A stretch of 64,000 nt of DNA from contig JAUEDM010000001.1 of the NCBI GenBank assembly GCA_033439685.1, positions 7,626,001-7,690,000 of the forward strand, given 5' to 3'. This document shows positions 45,872 to 55,222 of the stretch, piece by piece. Source of the stretch: Apodospora peruviana (taxonomy: Eukaryota; Ascomycota; Sordariomycetes; Sordariales; Lasiosphaeriaceae). The notes under the pieces were generated by a model, which was not told where the DNA came from, did no database searches, and saw nothing but the letters and a program-made list of their open reading frames with translations. How positions within the stretch are numbered: position 1 is the first letter of the stretch; the number at the start of each line of letters is the position of its first letter. The translations under genes were made by a program, and so were the position numbers.

Positions 45872-47060
45872 ATGGTCTGCCTGTCATTCATCGTGAGCCT
45901 TTTGGTGTTCACGAACACCTTGGGTAAGCCGTCATGGAACCCCATGGGGCGTTGACCAACAGACACTAACACCTCGTGCAGGCGTTAATGGGAGTCGCCC
46001 TGTGAGACTGGGGGCGAGGGAGGACAGCACGTCAATCAGTTCCACGTCCTCCCAGCCGCAGTCTTCTTCTTCTCAGAGCCAAAGCCAAGCTAGTAGTAGC
46101 AGCGCCAGCGGTTCCCAATCGTCAAGTTCTGCCGCCCCGAGCTCGAGTTCATCTCAGTCGGCATCGTCATCTTCTCAAGCCCAGTCTTCCCAGAGCAATT
46201 CGGGCGGTGGCGGCGGCTCCTTCACCACCGCAGCACCAAGTAGCAGCAGCCAGAGCTCTTCTTCAACCTCATACACGGGTCCAACCGGCAGCGCCTATCT
46301 CTCCAGCATCCTCGCGAGCATTATATCCGCCAACCCATCCCTGACTATGGTCAACAGCTCCAAGTCTTCTACCTCATCAGGACAGTCCACTTCCGCCGCC
46401 GTCCAGTCCTGGTCCTCCTCTGCCGCGCCGTCATCGGCTAGCAGCAGCTCTCAAGCAGCATCCAGCTCGCAGGCATCTAGTTCCCAGGCACCCAGCTCCC
46501 AAGCATCCAGCTCCCAGGCATCAAGTACAGCATCAGCATCAGCCTCCTCTTCTTCCTCAACCGGTAGCAGCAGCAGCAGCAACAGTCAGAGTTTTGTCGT
46601 CGTGACACTGACCATCATCACGGGATCGCCGTCAGCAACATCTCAGTCTCAGACCCAAAGCCAGAGCCAGTCTCAATCTCAGTCATCATCCCAGGCACAA
46701 CAACCAAGCCATACATCAAGCCAGTCTCAGAGTCAGAGCCAGAGCCAGAGCCAGAGCCAAAGCGTAACAGCAAGTCCAACCCAGTCACAATCACAGTCAC
46801 AACCGGCGCAAAGTAGCTCCGCCGGAGGAGGCTCCTCAAAAGACTGCGGGCTACTGGGCCTCGGCTGTATCGTGTCCGGCGTCCTTGGCAGCGGCGGCGC
46901 GAGTCCCAGCTCGTTGTCGTCGTCCGGTGGACTTCTGGGAGGAGGAGGAGGAGGAGGGGGAAGACGGGATGGTGGTGGTGGGATTCTGCCTGGTGCTCCG
47001 ACTGTGGAGGCGGTTCCAACGACGCTAGCTACTTCTCTGTTGGTGGGTCAAAATGTGTAG
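45872..47060 (+). CDS. Secreted-type Ser/Gln-rich low-complexity protein
   Basis: Exons 45872-45923 and 45982-47060 encode about 376 residues. The N-terminus MVCLSFIVSLLVFTNTLG is a good signal peptide. The body is dominated by Ser, Gln, Ala and Gly, with runs of SQ dipeptides around residues 210-270 and repeated SSQAS units around 145-180, which suggest heavy O-glycosylation. A short hydrophobic stretch, FVVVTLTIITGS, lies near the middle. The C-terminal part has a Gly-rich run, then GAPTVEAVPTTLATSLLVGQNV. That tail is only weakly like a GPI signal. The protein is probably a cell-wall or secreted mucin-like product. The encoding microsatellites (AGCCAG-type repeats near 46730-46765) should be length-variable between strains. 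Confidence 0.7.
46655..46800 (+). repeat. Coding microsatellite of Ser-Gln codons
   Basis: Repeated CAG/AGC/TCT/CAA hexamers encode alternating Ser and Gln inside the secreted-type protein. The densest block is at 46720-46765. Replication slippage in steps of six bases would keep the frame. Confidence 0.75.
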
Positions 47061-48245
47061 ACAATAGTTACCTAGGTAATCATCTTGATGTATCCATCAT
47101 AAGGACCAAAATCGGAAAGGGGGCCATGGAAAGCTAAAAATGCGAGGAGGGAGTAAAAAACGAGTTTACCTCTGCTGTAATTTAGGTACATATTCGTATC
47201 TTGGACAAATAACTAAATATTCAACGATACAAAGCTACGACGGGTAGACCTACGCATAATCCTCTTTGATTGAAGCCGTTTGCGAGTTCAAAGACATTGG
47301 AGAGGCATAGGTTCTCGTCAGAGGTCACCGTTTCACACACTAGCTCACTCACCACGAACACAGGACACATATCAGCGAACATCAACAAATTGGTGCTGCT
47401 GCTGCTAATCGATAGAACTCATAAGGAGAAAAACCAAAACACCAAACTGTAATCTTGCTTTTGTTTTAGAGAAAAAAAATAAAAAGCCCCGTTGTCAATA
47501 TATGAATCCCGTCGGCACTCCCCCATTCCCGGCGCAACTAGGCTTTGGGTACCTATTTGCAAATAACTTCTCTTTTCTGTCCAGGAAAATGAGAAGAATG
47601 AAGAGCGGACTCGACAAAAGTTGAAGAAGACATAAATAAAATAAGACGAGGGGGTATTCCATGCTCTCTCTCTCACTCTCTCCAGCCATAATACCAACAA
47701 GAAAAGAAGATCAAAACAGAAAATGTGTACATAGAAGGAGCCTTCCCTCCAGAAAAGAAGCAGAGCCGTTTCTTTTTGTAGTTCATTTTCGTTTAAACTC
47801 CCTTGCCGACTTTTTCGAGTCGAGTACCGTCGACCAGCTTGCCAGGTCGACCCGACAAGAAAGGGTAACGTGTCGCAAGGTCCGGTCGAAGAACGGAAAT
47901 CGGGTGTTCGTGAAAAGGTACAGTCTACCAGAGAAAAAAGAGGCCACCATAAGATACAAACGAAACGTCCAAATGGACTGGGTATGATGCTGTTATAGCT
48001 GATGTTTGCTGACGCTAGGAAGGAAATGGGGTGCGAGGATGTCTCGAACATGTGCGCTATCGTATTGCTGCAGGGCGCTCCACATACCGGTTGGAGTAAG
48101 TGGAGTTCGCCATCTGGATCTGAGCGTGGTTGTGTAAAACACATAAAGAACAAAGCCCATCTTGCAGCTTTTCCTGGAAAAGACCGGTGCTCCCGAAGAC
48201 CCGAAACAACTGTCCTAGCCGCTCCTAAAATCTGGTATTCGTCAC
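47061..48245. other. 1.2-kb spacer between convergent genes
   Basis: Tail-to-tail spacer of the Ser/Gln-rich gene and aspE. A perfect 12-bp palindrome, TTACCTAGGTAA, lies at 47068-47079 just after the first stop codon. The minus-strand frame 47419-48345 is fortuitous and overlaps the aspE 3' end. Confidence 0.5.
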
Positions 48246-49851
48246 TCATCGACGATGTTTTGACGTGTCTCGTTGCTTCAGTCTGCTTGTCCTCCAGCCC
48301 TCGTACCACTGCTCCCTGCTGGCCTCGCGCAGTTCGGCGCGCCATTCGCTAAACACGGTTTCCTTGAGGCGTAGAAAGTCACAGTGTTCTTCGTTATATG
48401 GGTCCGCAAATCCCCATGGGAATTGACGCCCAACCACGCCGGGCTCGTAAATATCCGGGCTTAGGATCGACATGGGAATGAAAGATACTTCGCCCTCCTT
48501 GAGGTTGTCGTCCGAGGGCTTATGTCGACGAGCTGAACCGCTAGACAATCTCTTGGACCCTGGGGAACGCTCGCGGCCTTGAATGGGCAGACCGTCCTCC
48601 TCGGGGCTCTCCTCGGGGCTCTCCTCCGTGTCATCTGCATCAGACACTTGGTCTTCATCCTCCTCCATAATTCTGCTAGAATCCGGGGTGGCGTCGTCCT
48701 CATCGTCTAGGCCCAGAGCTTCAAGTGGATCGAGATTTGCTTTCTTAAGGCTGTCCCAAACTGTGTTCTTCAGGACACTCATGTGTTTGGTTGTGATGGT
48801 ATCGGCCTTGGAGATAACGGGAATCACAGTGGTTTTGCCCTGCAAGATCCGGAGAACCTGAAGGTCCAGATCCTCATCTAGGCTACCCAAGACTCGAGTG
48901 TGCGGGAAGTTCTTTCCACCGTTTTGCTGGCCATTGGATGCGGAGGCTCTGGCGGCCGCAATGTTCCGATCAAGACGTGCTGGATCGAGGATGAGGAAGA
49001 CCGCATGGATGTGGGTATCCTGTACCCCAGGCGATCGAACGACCTTCATCTCCTCGGCGAACGTCTCCTCGAACTTACTCTCAAGGAAGCTCGACATGTC
49101 GCGCAGTTGCAAATCCACCACACTCTTCTCCAAGCCCTCCGAATCCCACAGCGTCAGTCCAATACGTTCGTTATCGATCTCCGTTTCAAGATAGTGCGGG
49201 ATGAAGAGGCCGGATGGCGGTGCTTTTTGCATGTGGTCGTCATGGTCTGCGGTGCTCTTGGATCGCTTCTTCGCAGGCAGGGCGAGGGCACTCTTGAGAA
49301 ATTCGAGGAACGAAGTCTTGCCCGAGTTTTGGGTGCCGACGATGAGAATACTGATTTGAGTAAGCAAGCTGCGGCCGGTAAAATGTCACCCAAATGGTTA
49401 CTCACTTGAATGGGGTAGGATCCTTTCTTCTCCGCACCCTTCTCGGGCTGTTTATGGTGCTGACAGCACTGCTAGCGTAGCTGTACCGGCCACGGTGCGC
49501 CATGCTGGCGGTGTTCGCGTAGGGATCGAAGCCACCGTTAGGAATGGGAGGAGGGGGGATGCTGGTGATGGAGCGCGAGGGATCCATCGAGGGCCGGGGG
49601 TTGCTGGTGGACATATGATCGGCTCTTCCAGACACGATTGCCAGGGAGTCGGGTCGGACATCTCCACCGATTCCTAGCTGAGGAGCGGGTGCACCATTGT
49701 AGAGGACTGGGAGGCGGGGCGGAGACTTGGACAGGGAAGCCTCGCGCTGGCGCTGGAGCTCTTGCTCTTTGGCGGCCTGCTGCTTCTTCAGGTCGCCGCT
49801 TTTGCTACGTCTCAACAACATTCCGAGGCTGGAGCGACGAGGCGCGGTCAT
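48246..49851 (-). CDS. aspE: Group 5 septin-like GTPase (AspE type)
   Basis: Group 5 septins are found in filamentous fungi and not in budding yeast; AspE affects assembly of the core septins. Minus-strand exons are 49851-49406 and 49350-48246, giving about 516 residues. The ATG at 49851 (MTAPRRSSLGMLLRRSKSG) is the first after a TTG-initiated extension. A basic, Ser/Pro-rich N-terminus of about 145 residues precedes the G domain. G1 is GTQNSGKTS at about 154-162, straight after the splice join; G3 is LWDSEG, and G4 is the SKAD in VISKADT. The septin-unique part follows an acidic insertion rich in Glu/Asp. No strong C-terminal coiled coil is visible, as in this group. Confidence 0.88.
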
Positions 49852-52030
49852 TGCTTGATCCACTGGTTCGGGTTGGAGGCTCAACTGCTACTGAGTAGCA
49901 TCAACAATCGAGCGTTTCAGGTTCTGGAAGCCACGATCGAGGTGGGCCAGAGACTTGCGCAGGGTCTGGAACAATGACACATGCAACCTGCACACGCCTA
50001 TTCTGGGATCAACCTCGGTCGTATTGGGGGAAGGCCCAAAGCACAAGCTTCGCAAGGTATTTGGGCGGCCTGGGGGAGCTGGCTGACCTTCGAGGCAGAG
50101 AAAGCCGGTTCGTGTATTCCGGCTGAGAGCGTGAGTGAAGTGCGAAACACGGTTTCGCCTAGCGCAGGACGATTCGCTACTTGGTCAGCCGGGTGGTCGA
50201 CCGGCTGTAATGGTCGATAAGGTTGGACGAAAAAGAAATGCAGTTGGTGGCCCTTGCGACGGGTGTCGATCGTGGAGCGCGTTTCGTTTGCCAGGCGCAA
50301 TGGAAAAAGCTCAGGTTGGCAAGTTGCCGGGAAAGATGAGAGACGACGGCCGACAAGGGACGACAAGGTTTGGAGAGTTCGGATGGCGATGTCAACAGTG
50401 GGCGGCGAGTCGGACGGGGCAAGTGCCTTCGGGTCTACCTCTAGATCGGGATGGTAGCAGGATCTGGTGGGTTGTGCCGTGTCAGCAAAATCAAACCTTC
50501 CTTTCTAATTGCTTTGACACGAGCAACTCTGAAGCGATGCTGCCATCACGTCCATCGTTGGTCCATTGCGTTGCCAATTGCTGGTAGATGTCTACAGCCC
50601 TCGGTACAGGGCGCTCCCTCTTCCATCATTTCATTGCTTTACACCGGCCGTCGGAGGTGCAGAAGCCGGACTCTCCTGCGGTTTACAGAAGCGTTGGACT
50701 AAAAAAAAGTAGACAAACTTACCTGAACCTTGGTGGTCCCAAAAGCAACTTGCTAAAGTCAAAAAAAGACGAGGCGAGGCGACAAGACCCAAGTACAGTT
50801 CGGCAACGCAAATTCGACAGAATGTGTGAGGCTTGCTCGCCAGAAGAAACAAACGGACCAGCAGGTCAAGACGAAATTGGCAAAGCCGAAAAGGACGGAA
50901 GTCTGTCTCGTAGCAATAGTGGAAGCAAGTGAAAGGGCGTTGAATGATGGTGGTGATGCAGGTTCAGGACCCCGACCCGACTGTCAGACGGTTCGCGATG
51001 CGACTTTTCTTTTTTTTACCGTTCTTTCCTGGAAAAGGTCGAGAGGGGTGGACTGCAGAGGCGCCGAAAAGGGTTGCACACGTCAGGAGCGCAAAAAGAA
51101 GGGAAAGGGAAAAAAGGTTCCGACGAATTTGATGCTGCTCGAGCTTGGAGAAGGAGAGGCCCGAGAGGTTGGCTGATGTTGCAGTCTGTAGAAAGACCCG
51201 GGGGCGCACAGGTACGGTACGCGGGCAACAGTCCGGTACCTTTGGACAGGGGATAATCTGGCCTGTTGCAAGCTGCATCCTTAACTTAACTTTTCTGGCC
51301 AATTTCTCTCGGTCCTCGAAGCTAGCCCCAGAAAAGCTGGGTTGGTCCGAACAGGTTGGGATCCAGGGGCAAAGGGAGGGGATTCTTGGGACCCGCCGCC
51401 CATAATCCAATGTTCTTCAACACGCGTTCTTCAACGTCGCGCCTCGCGACAACTTCACCGTTTTCAATGCCATGAACTGACGCAGGTGCAGAAACGCGGC
51501 GAGCTGGAGATGCCCGTCGGTTCCACCAAGTCTGGCTGCATCCCTCGACCCCATCCAAACCCCAGAATTTCCCCCGACATCCACTCGTTTCTTTGGCGAG
51601 CTGGAGACCCGTGCCCCCTTTTCGTTGCAGAAACTGTGAAGACAGGCGCGACCAATCAGCTGTCGAGGATCCCCGAGCTTCAACGGGCGACCAACCTTTG
51701 GGCCACGGTCAACTGCGCATCGCGGCGGCATCGTCGAGCTCTGCTTCATGCCACCTCGCCAATTGATCTCGTTCCACAAAGCGGCAGCTCAGCTTTCATA
51801 TTGTGTATGGATCGGGGCGTTGCAGGCATTGCCCTATAGTCATATGTCTGTCGCCGTGAATTTGATTCCCGTCGGTGCCCACTGCCACGTTGATGCTAGC
51901 CACTGACTGTTCTGCCGAGCGATCTTCCCGAATACCACAGCCCACGTGCGGCCAAGCAACCGCCGTCTGTCCGTATGCTGAGTCTACAGATCACTACTTG
52001 AAAGTTTGTTAGCGTGGGACTTCCCCCCAC
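49852..52030. other. aspE promoter and adjoining gene-free DNA
   Basis: About 2.2 kb with no supported gene. Frames such as 51342-51839 overlap open frames on the other strand and show no domain. Base composition is ordinary until about 52,030, where AT-rich DNA begins. Confidence 0.5.
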
Positions 52031-52069
52031 AAAAAGAACCACAAAAGCAGGGGTGGTTACAGGGGTTTC

Positions 52070-53480
52070 CAGCTAATTAAACCACTACATTCAACCACAT
52101 TTGAATGCTAGATTTTCAACGATTTTAAATTTTAAATATAATCTTTTTTTTTAATTACATTTCTACTATATATAAACATTTTTTACTACTATTTACTACT
52201 ATTCATAACAGCGTGTAATTGTCACGTACCATATAAAAAGTAAGGTCAAGCTCCTATAATCTATAGTATACTATGAAAATAATAAGACAAAAAAGAAAGA
52301 AAAAAGACCATATTGCAGTGCGCTTAAGCAAAAGAAGTGGTGTAGTTGCACGAGCTACTTGTAAGTCACTGATGAAGGAAAAGCTAGCTTACTAATGTAG
52401 CTGGTAGCTGGCTGGCTGGCGCATGCTAGCGCACAAGCCAAGTACTAGATAGATTAGATAAGCCGTAGCGCAGGGCATACACTTTTTAAGGAGGTGCAAG
52501 CCCTGCAATATTCTCTTCTAATATATTATCCTTTTCCTACTACAACCATACTGCATTAATAGCTTTATTTGTTGTTCGAGAAATACGCCATCAGTTACGT
52601 GACTAAACCCTCCTTCGCTTGCCAGGCCTGTTGGACCTATAACGGCCAATCAGAGGATGATGCAGCCAGTCATCTAGTGGTCTATGTATACATCGTCATA
52701 TGTTACGAGCCAGGATTAGTCGGCAGGGCTGACGACGGGTGCCGACAGCCGCCTGGCTGGCCCAGGGGCCCAGGGGCCCGAGGGCCCGAGGCGCGGGCCA
52801 TGGGGCCGCCGGGTCGATGGGTCCATTTTTATTGGCCGTAGTATTTCTATATAGTTGCGAGAAACTGGCACTCTCGGGGAAGGATTTATTACGGCAGTAA
52901 TCAATACAAGTACTTTGGCAATAGTTGTTGTGTCAACTGCGCAATCTTGTGTGTTCGTTGGAACCAATACTCTTTGTGATTACCCCCTACCTAAGACCTA
53001 ACCCCCTTTGTGGCTCTGTGGAGCAACGGACTCTTGTGAGCCTTGTGTCGTCAAGGCTACCCCATACACAGGTTGTTACATCATAGTAACGGTTGGTGCG
53101 ATTGAGCCTTGATTGAATTTGTTAAACTGGATGCCTTCATATAGTAACTTTTAGTAATTTTCAACAAGTAAGCAGCAATGCTAATCACTGACTTATAGTG
53201 GTGTTCATTATTATAGGCCTGTTGCCCTAGTAACCCTCAGAGGCCACCGGCCCCATAGAAAGCTTTGGAAACTGCAGAGCTTACACGTATATATAATAAT
53301 TAAGGTAGCACTAAGAACTTAGCTATATTACACTTATTTTTATACCTAGCTTAATAAAAAAAGACCCAAAATTCTATTAGCTATAACATCTTATTTTTAT
53401 CTACCATTTACCTAGGCTAACAAACTTTCCAGAGGACATTATAGAAATAAAGATAAAAATGAAACCCAACGTTCTCCCTT
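52070..53480. repeat. AT-rich, probably RIP-mutated repeat island, interrupted by a solo LTR
   Basis: The stretches 52070-52350 and about 53090-53480 are strikingly rich in A and T (long runs such as TTTAAATATAATC and TATATATAATAATTAAGG). They contain many TA dinucleotides and no coding frame, unlike any other part of the window. This is what repeat-induced point mutation of old transposon copies produces in Pezizomycotina. The original element cannot be recognised. Confidence 0.6.
52696..53085. mobile_element. Solo LTR of a retrotransposon with 5-bp target-site duplication
   Basis: A 380-bp segment (52701-53080) begins TGTTACGAGCC and ends GGTTGTTACA, giving the TG...CA ends of a long terminal repeat. 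It is flanked on both sides by TCATA (52696-52700 and 53081-53085), a 5-bp target-site duplication. No internal retroelement sequence adjoins it, so it is a solo LTR left by recombination between two LTRs. It is less AT-rich than its surroundings, which suggests it inserted later than the RIP-like mutation or escaped it. Whether the parent was Ty1/copia or Ty3/gypsy is not determinable. Confidence 0.75.
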
Positions 53481-53485
53481 TAAAA

Positions 53486-54110
53486 AACCTGCTGAACGAT
53501 TAGCATGCGAATGCTACGGTGCCCACTTCTTACCTACGGGTAACCCGTACCTTTCAGTTTTCCAGAAGATCCATCCATGCATAATGGAGTCCTTCCATCA
53601 TGTGGGGAAAAGGCGAAAAGGGGAGTTCGGGCTGTTTCACAATGAGACACCATGGGATGCCAAGACGGGGGTTTCTGCCTCATCAGCGCTAAGCTACTTT
53701 TAGCACTGACGCGTTTTACACCTGGACAGTGGACAGCTGGGAACCTGGAAGTTCTCAGGGGCTGAATATGGTTTACACGACATTGAAGATATAAACAGCT
53801 CCAAAACGAGTTTTCTAGGACGGACCCCAAGCTCCCAAGACATCTACTGCATGCAGCACGCACAGAGGATGTGCCAGATAGCCCTGAAAGGCTGCAGATA
53901 CATATAAACTAATCCGTAGGTAGGTACAGTTCCATCCCGGGAAGAACACTGAACTGCTGCAATTCACGATTGTACAGATCACAGATGTGCCGAACCCACA
54001 GACTCCCGCACACTCCTACCTGCCCTATGGAGATCCATGATATGTCACATCTACTGTGTAGATGGACATCGCCCATATAATATAAACGGAACTTTGGATA
54101 GCATTTGTTT
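53486..54110. other. Gene-free DNA between LTR island and LINE remnant
   Basis: No supported gene. A near-perfect inverted heptamer, TACGGGT-A-ACCCGTA, lies near 53535. Confidence 0.4.
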
Positions 54111-54149
54111 TGTGTGCCGGCGGACGATCTAGACCATCAGAAAGAGACC

Positions 54150-54600
54150 ATCTTCACAGACAAAACACTCAAAGAGACATGAAGGCCTCAACAAGGCGCA
54201 AAGCTCACTATTGGTCCAAATTCGGACTGGTGCTATTGGGCTCCGGGACTTTCTGTTTAAACGGGGTGTTCCAGGGATTGCAACACCATTTTGCGAGTGC
54301 GGCGAAGATCGTGAGACTGTCGAACACCTAGTCATATGGTGTTTGGCCCAACCGTTGACACGAAGATGGGAGAGAGCAGAACTTCGAACTCGACGGGATT
54401 TCTACTCTGTCTTACAGGGCATTGATCCTCCAGCTGTACGGCCAACGAGAAGGATCCTGAGCTGGCTGATGGACACGGGAAGATCACCAATGTACAATCT
54501 AGCAAGGAAGCTAGAACTGGAGTCGGCGGTTTGAGACCCCCTCCATCGAAGGCCAGGAGGTCTTCTCTTTTTGTATTTAAGGGCTCAGTCACTGTCATAT
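54150..54600 (+). mobile_element. 3' end of a Tad1-like LINE (non-LTR retrotransposon), 5' truncated
   Basis: The plus-strand frame reads RHEGLNKAQSSLLVQIRTG and continues IGLRDFLFKRGVPG, then a Cys/His knuckle CECGEDRETVEHLVIWC (CXCX7HX4C), ending ELESAV at 54534. This is the characteristic sequence after the RNase H region at the C-terminus of fungal Tad1-type LINEs. The reverse transcriptase and everything upstream are missing, as expected from 5' truncation during target-primed reverse transcription. A short 3' UTR follows. The reading frame in this fragment is undamaged, so it is much less mutated than the AT-rich island nearby. Exact ends and target-site duplication were not determined. 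Confidence 0.78.
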
Positions 54601-54770
54601 TTTGTTGAGTGTCGGTACCGGTTTTTCACCTGACCCGCAAGGGCACGGTTTCCCTGTACAGTAGATAGTTTGAGGGTCCGGCATGCCTAAGGGCACAACG
54701 GCGTATGGATAATAATTTTTGTTTTGTGTATTTACCCCCTGGCGTCTCGTAAGTCCCCAAGGTAAATTCA

Positions 54771-54802
54771 ATATCACTCGAGATATCATCCTCGAGTGAT
54801 AT
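54771..54802. repeat. Perfect 12-bp inverted repeat with 8-nt loop
   Basis: ATATCACTCGAG (54771-54782) and CTCGAGTGATAT (54791-54802) are exact reverse complements around ATATCATC. It could form a strong hairpin or be a dyad binding site. It lies outside any gene, 240 bp after the LINE coding end. Confidence 0.9.
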
Positions 54803-54916
54803 GTTTGATTCCTCGAAACCGAGATGTTTCATCCTCTCGAGAGAAGGCGGCACAGCACCTTATCCCCTCTGATAGACAAAATACGCCTTCGTCGAGTCCT
54901 GATTGGGGAACAGCGG

Positions 54917-54951
54917 GCGTCCTATTTTCGTTGCTAGGTAAGATAGGACGC
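54917..54951. repeat. 9-bp inverted repeat with 17-nt loop
   Basis: GCGTCCTAT (54917-54925) and ATAGGACGC (54943-54951) are exact reverse complements. It lies 115 bp beyond the 12-bp inverted repeat, in the same gene-free stretch. Confidence 0.8.
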
Positions 54952-55222
54952 TTTGATTACTTCAACGGTACAGGAATGCCACTACGTGAACTCCATCCCC
55001 AGGTCACCGGCTCCAAAGTCCCTAACCGAATGGTAATACCTGTGTACTGATACGGTCGGTCTTCTGGAAAAGATAGCATGCTCGTTTGCGTGTGCTGGAA
55101 CGTATAACAGAACGAAAAGGGGACCGGGGAGACTTTCGAGGTGCCTTTGTCGCAGGGTTTTGAACATCATGATGCTGTGTAAACTTCGCTGACATATGTC
55201 TTTCTAGTACGGAAGCGATTCG

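Noticed and set aside
47419..48345. 308-residue minus-strand frame next to aspE
   Set aside because: It overlaps the aspE 3' end, has no domain and odd Phe/Ser-rich composition; most likely 3' UTR and spacer.
51342..51839. 165-residue plus-strand frame in the aspE upstream region
   Set aside because: Several overlapping frames of similar length occur on both strands here and none matches a family.
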